NCBI RefSeq assembly: GCF_963580165.1
Contig: NZ_CAUZLM010000004.1
Coordinates: 124,001-188,000 of the forward strand
Direction of reading: 5' to 3'
DNA from: Fructobacillus evanidus
GTDB lineage: Bacteria; Bacillota; Bacilli; Lactobacillales; Lactobacillaceae
Length of the DNA: 64,000 nucleotides
This document shows positions 34,000 through 42,772 of this stretch, in pieces. Below the pieces are notes generated by a model. That model saw only the letters and a program-made list of their open reading frames with translations. It did not search any database and was not told the origin of the DNA. Each line of letters begins with the position of its first letter. The stretch's first letter is position 1. Both the position numbers and the translations under genes were made by a program.

Positions 34000-35391
34000 A
34001 TGAACACCAACCAGCTGATTGCACTGTCACTAGGTGGGGTGATTGGGACCGGGATTTTTATGAGTCCCGGTTATTTCATTAAAAGTGCCGGCGCCATCGG
34101 AACGGTAATCGCCTATCTGATTGGAGCCGTCCTCGTTTGTCTGGTGATGCAATGTCTCAGTGAATTGTCCGTCCACCAGCCAACTACCGGTGCCTTCCAC
34201 GATTACGCCAACCAGTATATCAATCCTGGGGTCGGCTTCGTTGTCGCCTGGCTTTACTGGCTCACCTGGACAATTGCATTAGGATCTAACCTGTTAACGA
34301 TGGGCGTCTTAATGCAACGTTGGTTCCCGCAAGAACCAATATGGGTCTGGTGCCTTTTCTTCGGCCTCATCATGTTTATCTTAAACATTGGTAACCTTTC
34401 TTGGTTCTCCAAGAGTGAATCTATCACCTCTTGGGTTAAAACCTTTGCCCTCCTCTTCTTTATCATCATTGGCTTTTTAATGGTCACAAGGTTAATTCCT
34501 GGCCACCATATTCAAACCGCTGCTAATTTTGGCGAACTAACCAAAAACGGTTGGTTCCCACACGGCATCGGTCCGATTTTGGCCACCGTTTTGACCGCTA
34601 ATTTCGCCTATTCTGGGGCTGAAATGATTGGTGTGGCCGCCGGTGAAACCAAGAATCCTGAAAAGGCCATTCCAAAGGCCAGCCGCAGAACCCTCGTGTT
34701 GCTGATCACGCTCTTTATTGGTGCCATCTTAATCATGGGTGCCCTCTTGGCGCCTTCTGATAACGCCCTGGCAACAAGTCCCTTTGTGGCTATTTTGGGC
34801 CAAGCCGGCATTCCTGGCGCTGCTGATATCATGAACGCGATTTTAATTATCACGCTGTTCTCAGCTTCCAACGCCGGTGTCTTTGCCGCCTCACGGATGA
34901 TTTGGTCACTAGCCGATAAGGGTGAAATTTCACCAAAATTCGGTAAATTAAGTCGCCACGGCCTCCCGGTTTACGGCTTAATCCTGACGATGGCCGGCGG
35001 TGCCTTGTCACTTCTTTCCAGTGTTTACGCTGCGCAAACGCTCTATTTAGCCCTCAACGCTCTTTCAGCCTTTGCCGTTGTCGCGGTCTGGATTGTGATT
35101 GCCTGGGCGCAATTAAACTTCCGTCAGCAGTATCAAAAAGAGCATGATCTCAAGGACCTGAAATATAAGGCGCCCCTGTATCCGTTAACACCGATTATCG
35201 TGATTGTCGTTTGCCTCGCCTCCATTATTGGCATTGGCTTTGACCCCAACCAACGGATTGCCTTGATTATCGGCGTTCCCTTTTCACTCTTTTTGTACGG
35301 TTACTACCAAATTTTTCAAACTAAAAATAAAGGACAAAATCACCATGAATTTTCACGATTGGGCCAAACAACAGAAGACGATTTTATTTGA
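34000..35391 (+). CDS. mmuP: APC-family amino acid permease, probable S-methylmethionine permease
   Basis: Twelve-TM APC-superfamily permease (463 aa from the first ATG). The TM1 motif is SLGGVIGTGIFMSPG. Its 3' end overlaps the mmuM-type gene by 47 bases, which points to S-methylmethionine uptake. The N-terminal residues conserved in relatives (basic stretch before TM1) are in frame upstream: KRAEQNQS is encoded just before the ATG, and AGGAG (33961-33965) stands before an ATT at 33970. No ATG, GTG or TTG exists between the upstream stop (33946) and 34000, so either ATT is the start or the protein begins late. Confidence 0.8.
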   Translation: MNTNQLIALSLGGVIGTGIFMSPGYFIKSAGAIGTVIAYLIGAVLVCLVMQCLSELSVHQPTTGAFHDYANQYINPGVGFVVAWLYWLTWTIALGSNLLTMGVLMQRWFPQEPIWVWCLFFGLIMFILNIGNLSWFSKSESITSWVKTFALLFFIIIGFLMVTRLIPGHHIQTAANFGELTKNGWFPHGIGPILATVLTANFAYSGAEMIGVAAGETKNPEKAIPKASRRTLVLLITLFIGAILIMGALLAPSDNALATSPFVAILGQAGIPGAADIMNAILIITLFSASNAGVFAASRMIWSLADKGEISPKFGKLSRHGLPVYGLILTMAGGALSLLSSVYAAQTLYLALNALSAFAVVAVWIVIAWAQLNFRQQYQKEHDLKDLKYKAPLYPLTPIIVIVVCLASIIGIGFDPNQRIALIIGVPFSLFLYGYYQIFQTKNKGQNHHEFSRLGQTTEDDFI

Positions 35392-36265
35392 TAGTTCCAT
35401 GGGACTGGGGCTCAGTAACCAGGGCTTCGATACGAACAATCCCCTTTGGACGGCGAAAGCACTGATTACCGACCCCGACAAAGTTTACCAAGTCCACCTC
35501 GACTTTTTTAATGCCGGATCGAACATCACCACGACTGATTCCTACCAAGCATCAACTGCTGGTTTTGCCAAGCAAGGACTAGGAAAAGACGAGGCTGAAA
35601 AGTTAATCAAGCAATCCGTTGCCTTGGCCGAAAAAGCTAGCTTTGACAGTACCGGTCAACAAGATAAATGGGTGGCCGGCAATATCGGTCCCTATGGTGC
35701 CTACCTCGCCAACGGTGCCGAGTATACTGGTGACTACGGTGACATTACGGATGACGGTTTAAAGGCCTTTCATGAAGACCGGCTGAAATGGTTAGTTGAG
35801 GCTGGAAGCGACCTGATTGCCATCCAAACCGTTCCCAGCTTTGCCGAAATCAAAGTTCTTTGCCAACTGTTAAATCAGTACCCGGATGTTGACGTTCTCT
35901 TTACCTGCTCCTTAAAGGACAACCAGCACATTAGCGATGGAACTGATTTGCGCGAAGTACAGGCCGTGTTGGAAGCACAGGAAAACGTCATCGCTTACGG
36001 CTTCAACTGCTTTAAGCCTGAATTCACGGAAGATGCGCTAGATTATGTGTCGGCAACTGCCAAGACTGAGAAAGCCATCGCAGTCGCTCCCAACGCTGGC
36101 GCCGACTATGACCCCGTCACGAAGACGTGGGGCGAGCCAAACGAAAAAATCTTTTCGGAGAAAGCACCAAGCTGGCGCCACCACGGCGCTTCTTGGATTA
36201 GTGGTTGCTGCGAGATGATTCCCGCAGAGTTGAAGAAAGTTCGCACCGTCCTCTTTGAAAAATAA
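35345..36265 (+). CDS. mmuM: Homocysteine S-methyltransferase
   Basis: Transfers a methyl group from S-methylmethionine to homocysteine, giving two methionines. Zn-binding Cys are seen in GFNCFKP and in the C-terminal SGCCEM. N-terminus FDSSMGLGL and TTDSYQAS correspond to family segments. 306 residues, normal. AAAGGAC precedes the ATG, which lies within the end of mmuP in another frame. Last gene of the T-box-led methionine cluster. Confidence 0.92.
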   Translation: MNFHDWAKQQKTILFDSSMGLGLSNQGFDTNNPLWTAKALITDPDKVYQVHLDFFNAGSNITTTDSYQASTAGFAKQGLGKDEAEKLIKQSVALAEKASFDSTGQQDKWVAGNIGPYGAYLANGAEYTGDYGDITDDGLKAFHEDRLKWLVEAGSDLIAIQTVPSFAEIKVLCQLLNQYPDVDVLFTCSLKDNQHISDGTDLREVQAVLEAQENVIAYGFNCFKPEFTEDALDYVSATAKTEKAIAVAPNAGADYDPVTKTWGEPNEKIFSEKAPSWRHHGASWISGCCEMIPAELKKVRTVLFEK

Positions 36266-36275
36266 TTGCCTTTGA

Positions 36276-36306
36276 GAAAGCCCGTTCGACTGAGCGGGCT
36301 TTTTTG
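36276..36306 (+). terminator. Terminator of the methionine cluster
   Basis: AAGCCCG...CGGGCTT stem (36278-36302) followed by T6. Confidence 0.85.
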
Positions 36307-36352
36307 ACCCCAATCTTGTATAATCTAAATACTATAATTTTGGAGAAAAACA

Positions 36353-36772
36353 ATGCAACTTTATTTTTTATGCACTGGTAACTCATCCCGTAGCCAGTTT
36401 GCGGAGGCTTACGCTCGCCACTATGCACCGGCCGATTGGTCAATCAAGAGCGCCGGGACAAATCCACATGGCGTCCACCCCAAGACCATCGAGGTGTTAA
36501 ATCAGGAAGGCTTTGATACCAGTCGTCTAACATCAGATGCCATTGATGATGATTTTTTAAACTTAACTGACTACGTCGTAACACTTTGCGGTGATGCCCG
36601 AGATCATTGTCCAATAACACCGGATTCCGTTCAAAGAGTTCATTTTCCCTTGGCTGACCCTGCTGGGGTAACTGGTTCCGATGAAGAAATTACTACTTTT
36701 TTCAAAACAACCGCTGCCGACATTAAACAGTTAATGAAAACCTTTATCACTGATATACAAAAAAACGCCTAA
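36353..36772 (+). CDS. ArsC-like arsenate reductase / low-molecular-weight phosphatase family
   Basis: 139-residue LMW-PTPase fold protein of the thioredoxin-coupled ArsC type. The P-loop is CTGNSSRSQ (Cys10, Arg16) and the resolving cysteines are in TLCGDARDHCP, matching Cys82 and Cys89 of S. aureus ArsC. The residue equal to Cys15 is Ser. The aspartate loop is FPLADPAG. Probably reduces arsenate, but no ars operon genes are nearby; a phosphatase role is possible. Confidence 0.8.
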   Translation: MQLYFLCTGNSSRSQFAEAYARHYAPADWSIKSAGTNPHGVHPKTIEVLNQEGFDTSRLTSDAIDDDFLNLTDYVVTLCGDARDHCPITPDSVQRVHFPLADPAGVTGSDEEITTFFKTTAADIKQLMKTFITDIQKNA

Positions 36773-36795
36773 GGACAACTCCTTAGGCGTTTTTA
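36761..36795. terminator. Bidirectional terminator between arsC-like and kup
   Basis: A 15-bp perfect stem, ending in CCTAAGGA / TCCTTAGG around CAAC (36761-36794), with A and T runs outside. Confidence 0.9.
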
Positions 36796-36810
36796 CTAAC
36801 TAAAATTAAT

Positions 36811-38928
36811 TTATTCGTGATGGTGATCATCGCGGCGTTGAGGATATCCATCCTCATCACGACGACGTTTCCGATCAATTGGACTCACCTGATCATCGAG
36901 TTGAGGGTTCCAGCGGTCCATCTTTGGCATCTGATTTTTAACTTCCAGTTGCCGAAGCTTTGAAACGGTTTTGTGCTCAATAAAGAGCGGAACAACCTCT
37001 TCAACCGTGTCACTCAAGCGCAAACGGTAGAAGTAACGCAGATGAACAGAATGGGATTGCAACCAAATTCGACCACCGATTAAGAAGCGGTCCCATGATG
37101 AAATCTTGGAAACAGCCTTTAGGTCGGTGTAGTAGTTATTGGTAATCACATACTTAAAGTCACCAATACTCCGGTTCTTATCCAGTCCGTAGCGAATCTT
37201 TTGTGGTTCCAATACACCCTGCTTAACCAAAACCTTGGCAATTTGGTGAATGTAGTATTCAACCTGTGGATCAACTTTGAAACCAAGATTCAAAACAACT
37301 CGAACCATATTTTGGCTACCCATCAAATCAACCGAATAGCTCTTTTCGTATGGGTTAATGGATTCACGAATCGTGACGAACCAGTAAACCTTGGCCCGCT
37401 TTGGCCGAGCGCCCAATAGCGAGTAGATAACTGATTTCTTAATTTGATAATCATCATGAACGTTGACGATATAAACCAGGTTCTTGGCCATCAGTGGCTC
37501 TTCCGCGTCATTGGATAACTGCATCAACTGACGACGGTAGTCCTTCAAGGACAGATAATCGTTGTTATAAGACAATGCTTCGCGGCGCTTGTTTCCATAG
37601 AACCAGAAAACCATCACTGACAAAATCAGCAACATCAAGATCACCGTGAAGTAGCCACCGTGAATGAACTTACCAAGACTAGCAATCAAGAAAAGGGTTT
37701 CCAGCAAGCCGAATGGAACAGCAAACAGAATCGCCAAACTTGTACGCGTCTTAAAGCGAATAAACTCGAACAATAGCGTCGTCGTCATCAGCATTGTGAC
37801 CGTGATGGCCAAGCCGTAAGCTGATTCCATATTATGCGATGTCTGGAAAAGCAAAACAACGACCACACCGGCGACAAAGAGCATCCAGTTGACAATCGAA
37901 ATATACATCTGACCACGGAAGTCGTTTGGATAAGTAATCCGCAACCGAGGCATAATCTTCAACGAGATGGCCTCTGATACCAGCGTAAAGGCCCCCGTAA
38001 TCAAAGCCTGTGAAGCAATGACGGCTGCAATGGTACTCAAGATAACGCCGACCAGTCGCCACTGATTAGGCAAGATATCAAAGAAGAGGTTCAAGTTTGA
38101 ACCACTGGCATTATGCATGATTACCCACGCACCTTGACCCATATAGTTCAGAACCAATGTGGTATAAACGAATGGCCAACTTAAATAAATGTTGCGCTTA
38201 CCAACGTGCCCCATATCCGAATACAATGCTTCGGCACCGGTTGTGGCCAAGAAGATATTTCCTAAAATAAAAATACCTAAGCGGTTATCCGGGCTAAACA
38301 GGGTCTGCACGGCGTAAACAGGCGAAAGGGCCTTTAAAATTTCAGGATACTGAATGACTTGCAAGAGACCAAAGAAGCCGATGAAAGAAAACCAAATCAG
38401 CATCATCGGACCAAACATCCGGCCAATCTTGGTTGTTCCCTTTCGCTGCAGAGTAAAGACAATCAACAAAATCGTCAACACCACTGGCACAACGAAATCA
38501 ATCCCTGTCGGGAACACCAGAGAGCCAAACTTCTGCCCCTCTAACCCTTCCACGGCAGACGTGACGGTCACAGCAGGCGTCAAAGCCCCATCGGCCAGTA
38601 GGGCTGCCCCACCGACCATAGCTGGGATGATGAGCCACTTCATGTTACGATTGCGAACCTTACTATACAGGGAGAAGATACCACCTTCACCGTGGTTATC
38701 CGCCTGCAAGGCGATTAAGACATACTTAATCGTCGTAATTAGCATCAAAGTCCAAAAAACAAGGGAAATTGATCCAATTACCAGGTTCTTCATATTGTCG
38801 GTATGTGCATTACCGGCAATAATGGCATTCATAGTATATAGAGGAGACGTTCCAATATCACCATAGACAATGCCTAAGGCGATCAGGAAGCCACCATACT
38901 TTAACCGCTTCTTTGCTGAATCAGTCAT
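36811..38928 (-). CDS. kup: KUP-family potassium uptake protein
   Basis: Proton-coupled K+ importer, 705 residues, with 12 TM helices followed by a cytosolic C-terminal domain. The start GIVYGDIGTSPLYTMNAI is the KUP signature; GGIFSLYSKVR follows. The C-terminus is hydrophilic, Arg/Asp/His-rich. A minus-strand promoter TTGAAA (39021-39026)/TAGATT (38998-39003) with 17-base spacing precedes it and TAGGAGAG is the RBS. No c-di-AMP (ydaO) riboswitch is seen in the leader. Confidence 0.95.
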   Translation of the reverse strand: MTDSAKKRLKYGGFLIALGIVYGDIGTSPLYTMNAIIAGNAHTDNMKNLVIGSISLVFWTLMLITTIKYVLIALQADNHGEGGIFSLYSKVRNRNMKWLIIPAMVGGAALLADGALTPAVTVTSAVEGLEGQKFGSLVFPTGIDFVVPVVLTILLIVFTLQRKGTTKIGRMFGPMMLIWFSFIGFFGLLQVIQYPEILKALSPVYAVQTLFSPDNRLGIFILGNIFLATTGAEALYSDMGHVGKRNIYLSWPFVYTTLVLNYMGQGAWVIMHNASGSNLNLFFDILPNQWRLVGVILSTIAAVIASQALITGAFTLVSEAISLKIMPRLRITYPNDFRGQMYISIVNWMLFVAGVVVVLLFQTSHNMESAYGLAITVTMLMTTTLLFEFIRFKTRTSLAILFAVPFGLLETLFLIASLGKFIHGGYFTVILMLLILSVMVFWFYGNKRREALSYNNDYLSLKDYRRQLMQLSNDAEEPLMAKNLVYIVNVHDDYQIKKSVIYSLLGARPKRAKVYWFVTIRESINPYEKSYSVDLMGSQNMVRVVLNLGFKVDPQVEYYIHQIAKVLVKQGVLEPQKIRYGLDKNRSIGDFKYVITNNYYTDLKAVSKISSWDRFLIGGRIWLQSHSVHLRYFYRLRLSDTVEEVVPLFIEHKTVSKLRQLEVKNQMPKMDRWNPQLDDQVSPIDRKRRRDEDGYPQRRDDHHHE

Positions 38929-39266
38929 TTCTTCTCTCCTATAAAATCAGTCGTTGATGGTCACTTTCTGCAAGACTTTTGAGCGCCTCAAAGAACTAAT
39001 CTAATTTAGATAAAAGTATTTTTCAATCTATTTTTCTTGGTTTTTAAATCAGTTTTCCAACATCAAGAGCTCTTTTGTTGCGCAACTTTTTTTCCACCAA
39101 TCAAAGGAGAGTTTAACTCGCTTAGAGAGAATATACAAGGAAAAATATTGCTTTTCGTTAGTTCTTTTTTACCAATATTTTACTTTTATTTCAACAAATG
39201 CTACTTTAAAAGTGAAGTGTTAGAACTTCTTAGAGAAAACGCGGTACTTATAGGAGAGAAAACAAG
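38929..39266. other. Intergenic region between divergent kup and the gene at 39267
   Basis: It holds a plausible kup promoter (38998-39026, minus strand) and the RBSs of both genes. AT-rich sequence at 39120-39240 probably holds the rightward promoter, but no clear -35/-10 pair is seen. No gene. Confidence 0.5.
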
Positions 39267-40178
39267 ATGAAACATATTAAAATTATTGCGGGTGTGACAG
39301 CAGCCGCTGTGGTTGTTGGCGGAAGTTTGGCCTATGCTGATGGCCATTCTGGTCATGCACAGCATAAAAACAGCACTGACCAAGCTAAGGTAGTAAAGGT
39401 CAAAGACGGACAAACGACTAGTAGTAACGGTAGCTCCTCAACTGATTCGTCATCAGGCTCAGATTCAGATTCCTCAAAAAAGATTGAATTAGTGAAACAG
39501 GCAATTATCAACCATGGTTTTGCCATCACGCCAAAAACTTATAATGGCCTTGGAATTGATCAAGCAATGGACCAGCCAGGTGCACCTCAAGATTTGGTTC
39601 ATGACTATGTTCAGATGCTTTATTTTACAGATGGTAATGCCGTCCGTACTACTGGATTGGGTACGTATATTGGTGAAACAACTGAGCATTACTCTGTGAC
39701 CTCACAGACTCTAAACCTTGAACTTCCTAGCAATGTCCAATACAAAATTCCCTACCATATCGATCATGGCACCGTCGTTTTTGATAGTTGGAATCAGTCA
39801 TTTGACAATCAAAACACCTTTAATTTCGAATTAACTTCCAATCCAGATGCCAAAAGTTTAATTGATAGTAAACCTATGCAAGATGGTCACGATACTGGCA
39901 ACACAAATACCAATAATAATTCTTCTTCCGATAATAGCAATTCGAGTGATTCAGACAACAATAATTCAAGCGCCACCGATTCAAACAACTCCGACAACAA
40001 CGTAAGCAACTCAAATGATAACAACGACAGCAATAACGGCAATTCTGATGACAGTAACGATTCCAATACTGGCCAGAGCACTGACGATAACAATTCCAAT
40101 AGCGACAACAATAGTACATCGAACTCGGACAGTAGCCAGTCGAGCTCATCCAGCGATGACGACACCAATAATAACTAA
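39267..40178 (+). CDS. Secreted protein with Ser/Asn/Asp-rich tail, unknown
   Basis: Signal peptide (residues 1-25, ending LAYADG) and a His-containing stretch (GHSGHAQHK), then a Ser/Asp linker, a folded region of about 130 residues (KIELVKQAIINHGF...FNFELTSNP) and a 90-residue low-complexity Asn/Ser/Asp tail. No wall-sorting LPXTG motif is present. No family is recognised. TAGGAGAG precedes the ATG. It is monocistronic, ended by a perfect palindromic terminator. Confidence 0.7.
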   Translation: MKHIKIIAGVTAAAVVVGGSLAYADGHSGHAQHKNSTDQAKVVKVKDGQTTSSNGSSSTDSSSGSDSDSSKKIELVKQAIINHGFAITPKTYNGLGIDQAMDQPGAPQDLVHDYVQMLYFTDGNAVRTTGLGTYIGETTEHYSVTSQTLNLELPSNVQYKIPYHIDHGTVVFDSWNQSFDNQNTFNFELTSNPDAKSLIDSKPMQDGHDTGNTNTNNNSSSDNSNSSDSDNNNSSATDSNNSDNNVSNSNDNNDSNNGNSDDSNDSNTGQSTDDNNSNSDNNSTSNSDSSQSSSSSDDDTNNN

Positions 40179-40239
40179 ATCAATCCAACCAGAGTAGTTT
40201 AGGTGAACAAATCGCCTCTATCTACTCCACCAGCACAAT

Positions 40240-40285
40240 AAAAGACATCACCTAATCCATGGATTAGGTGATGTCTTTTTCGCTA
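40240..40285. terminator. Perfectly palindromic bidirectional terminator
   Basis: 40240-40279 is a 40-base perfect palindrome centred on CCATGG, with A and T runs at its ends. It serves both the gene at 39267 and the leftward transporter operon. Confidence 0.85.
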
Positions 40286-40301
40286 TTAACAGCAATCGTG
40301 A

Positions 40302-40529
40302 TTAATCATTATCGAAATTATCCCGGGCAGCTTGGGCCCAAACTTCATCAATCATGTTGTTCAGTCCACGCTGGTCGCCGGCGATGCTTTTTTGAACAGC
40401 CAAATTCACATCCGATGCAAAGGCGGCTGGTGACTTAATGTGATGAGCCACAGAAAAAGTCATCAACACAGCAAAACAAGCTGAAGCCACAGCAGCAATA
40501 ATTTTTGATTTTTTCTTTGGATCGAACAT
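40302..40529 (-). CDS. Small single-TM protein at the end of the amino acid transporter operon
   Basis: 75 residues: a basic N-terminus (DPKKKSKII), one hydrophobic segment (about 10-30) and a hydrophilic acidic C-terminus ending DNFDND. It lies 23 bases after the second permease of the first operon copy and has no equivalent in the second copy. Function unknown; could be an accessory or regulatory transporter subunit. Confidence 0.6.
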   Translation of the reverse strand: MFDPKKKSKIIAAVASACFAVLMTFSVAHHIKSPAAFASDVNLAVQKSIAGDQRGLNNMIDEVWAQAARDNFDND

Positions 40530-40552
40530 CAGCGCTGTCCTTTTGTCTTGCT

Positions 40553-41209
40553 TTAAGCTAATTTTTTGTCAAACCACTTCGCGATTAGTGACAGACCATA
40601 GTTTAACAAGAAGTATACCACCGTCAAGACCACAAGAACAGGAATAATGTAATTCGTATTCTGAGCATAAACAATTTGGCCTCGGTAAGTCATTTCAGCT
40701 AACACGATTCCGGACGCCAAACTCGTATCCTTCACTAAAGAAATCAGCTGCGAAATAATTGGCGGAATCATCTTCTTATAAGCCTGTGGCAAGACAATAT
40801 ACCACATCGTCTGCATGTTGGACAAACCGTTTGCTCGCGCGCCCTCAAATTGGCCGCGGTCAACCGCTTCCAGCCCACCACGAACAATTTCAGCCAACAT
40901 AGCTGACTCAAAGAACGTCATTGCGGCCACAGTCGCCCAAAAAATTGGCAAATGAATGCCTAATTGTGGCAAGGCAAAGTAAGTAAAGAAGATAATCAAC
41001 AACAGTGGCAAATTACGGACAATGTTGTTTAACGTGCCAACAAATGATGAAAAGAATGGAATCTTTTCAAATTGAATAATCCCCACAATGGAACCAAACA
41101 AAAGACTCAGGACAACCGAAATGGCTGAAACGCCAACGGTAATGCCTAAGCCACCAAGCAGATAGCCCATGTTAGCTGAGGTAAAAGCATTAAAAAAATC
41201 AGACATCAC
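40553..41209 (-). CDS. Glutamate/glutamine-type ABC permease 2, copy A
   Basis: HisMQ-family permease, 218 aa. The EAA loop is EGARANGLSNMQTMWYIVLPQAYKKMIPPIISQ. It pairs with the permease at 41219 to form a heterodimer fed by the binding protein and ATPase of the same operon. About 85-90 percent similar by eye to the gene at 43755. Confidence 0.88.
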   Translation of the reverse strand: MMSDFFNAFTSANMGYLLGGLGITVGVSAISVVLSLLFGSIVGIIQFEKIPFFSSFVGTLNNIVRNLPLLLIIFFTYFALPQLGIHLPIFWATVAAMTFFESAMLAEIVRGGLEAVDRGQFEGARANGLSNMQTMWYIVLPQAYKKMIPPIISQLISLVKDTSLASGIVLAEMTYRGQIVYAQNTNYIIPVLVVLTVVYFLLNYGLSLIAKWFDKKLA

Positions 41210-41218
41210 TTCTCCTCC

Positions 41219-41860
41219 TTAGGCGTCCTTTTTCAACTTGGTTTCCAAGTGCTGGACATAGTAACTCAGTGGCATCGTAATCACCAAATAGAAGACACCA
41301 ATAATGATATACGTCGTAAAGGTATCAAAAGACGAAGCCGCCACTAAGTTACCCTGGTACATTAAATCCAACCCACCAACAAAGGCTAAAATGGAAGAAT
41401 TTTTGACCAGGTTGATAAACTGATTTCCCAATGAAGGAATCGCGACCTTAAAGGCCTGGGGTAAAATAATCACCCGCATGGCTTGGTTAAAGGTCAAACC
41501 GTTTGCACGAGCCCCCTCCATCTGACCAGCTTCAATTGAAAGAATCCCGGCACGAACGGATTCGGCGATAAAGGCGGACGTATACAGCGTCAGCCCGACC
41601 GTTCCGGCGGTAAAGCCAGTCATCTTAATCACCTTCGCTACTGCCAAATACAAGAAGAGCGTGATAATTAAGAGCGGAATATTTCGAAAAACCTGGACGT
41701 AGATATTGCCGATGATGCGACCGGTCTTCGAAGATGAAACCTGCATAATGGCAAACAGCGTTCCCAAAACCAGTGACCCGATTAAAGCAATGATGCTCGC
41801 TAAAAGCGTGTGTCCAAATCCTTGGACAAACACTGAAAAATATTGATTCAAAAGGCTCAT
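41219..41860 (-). CDS. Glutamate/glutamine-type ABC permease 1, copy A
   Basis: HisMQ-family permease, 213 aa with EGARANGLTFNQAMRVIILPQAFKVAIPSLG as coupling loop. Its ATG overlaps the stop of the binding-protein gene by 4 bases. Paralogue at 44421. Confidence 0.88.
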   Translation of the reverse strand: MSLLNQYFSVFVQGFGHTLLASIIALIGSLVLGTLFAIMQVSSSKTGRIIGNIYVQVFRNIPLLIITLFLYLAVAKVIKMTGFTAGTVGLTLYTSAFIAESVRAGILSIEAGQMEGARANGLTFNQAMRVIILPQAFKVAIPSLGNQFINLVKNSSILAFVGGLDLMYQGNLVAASSFDTFTTYIIIGVFYLVITMPLSYYVQHLETKLKKDA

Positions 41861-42726
41861 TTATTTACCTCCAAATCATGCCAATCCAAGCCAGGAACGT
41901 TATGGAACCATTTTTCAACCAAACGGTTGTATGTACCATTTTCCTGCAAGGTCTTCAAAGCACGGTTAGCCTGCTTTGTCATTGGCTTTTGATTATGGTC
42001 AAAGGCCATTCCATATGGTGCTTTGGTAAAGACCCCACCAACAAGGTGATAGTCTGGATTTTCGGTTGCTAAACCGTAAAGAATGGCATTATCCGTTGAC
42101 AGTGCCTGTCCCTGTCCTGATTTCAAAGCCTGCATCGCAGAAGCATAGTCCTGCAAGGCAATAATTTTAGCCTTTGGCGCATACTTCTTCGTTTCTTGGG
42201 CGGCGGTCGTTCCGACAACAACCAACACCGTGTACTTCGGATCGTTCATATCCTTGACAGATTGAATGCCTGAGTCCTTTTTAACCAATAATGACTGGCC
42301 GGCGTTAAAGTAGACGTTCGTAAAGTCAACAATTTTCGCTCTTTCCGGCGTAATCGTCATCGTCGAAATCAGTCCATCGATGTTCGTATTTTTCAGCAAC
42401 TGAATTCGTGAAGCGGAGGAAACTGGCACAAAGGCTGCTGAAAGTTTCGTATTGGTTTGTTTAGCGATTTGGGCGGTCATCGCCTTTGCCAAATCAATTT
42501 CAAAACCGGCCGGTTGGGCAGTTTTCGTATCCATTAGGCCAAAAAGTTTCGTATCAGCCTTAACTCCCCAGGTAATCTGCCCCTTTTTTTCAACCCGGGC
42601 CAGGGTATCTTGGTGCGTTTTGTTTTTATCAATCGTCACGCTGGCCCAAAAAGCCCCTAGCAAAATCAGGGCAGCCAAAATCAGCGAGGCAATGATTCCA
42701 AAACGGCGTTGTCTAATCTTTTCCAT
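41857..42726 (-). CDS. Glutamate/glutamine-type substrate-binding protein, copy A
   Basis: 289-aa family-3 binding protein, GluB/PEB1-like: WGVKADTKLFGLMD, GFEIDLAKAM, TITPERAKIVDFTN, VVVGTTAAQETKK. N-terminus is Arg/Lys-rich followed by a TM helix with no lipobox Cys. Ligand is likely Glu, Gln or Asp. Paralogue at 45059. Confidence 0.88.
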   Translation of the reverse strand: MEKIRQRRFGIIASLILAALILLGAFWASVTIDKNKTHQDTLARVEKKGQITWGVKADTKLFGLMDTKTAQPAGFEIDLAKAMTAQIAKQTNTKLSAAFVPVSSASRIQLLKNTNIDGLISTMTITPERAKIVDFTNVYFNAGQSLLVKKDSGIQSVKDMNDPKYTVLVVVGTTAAQETKKYAPKAKIIALQDYASAMQALKSGQGQALSTDNAILYGLATENPDYHLVGGVFTKAPYGMAFDHNQKPMTKQANRALKTLQENGTYNRLVEKWFHNVPGLDWHDLEVNK

Positions 42727-42772
42727 ACGCTTTGTCTAACTAAGTTAATCTAGCTAGACCCTTCCTTCCATT

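Noticed and set aside
38929..39080. c-di-AMP (ydaO) riboswitch before kup
   Set aside because: No matching conserved blocks and no long structured leader between the promoter and the gene.
39874..40168. Leu/Ser/Cys-rich ORFs on the minus strand opposite the gene at 39267
   Set aside because: They are the antisense reading of the Asn/Ser/Asp repeat codons of the plus-strand gene; no RBS or family.
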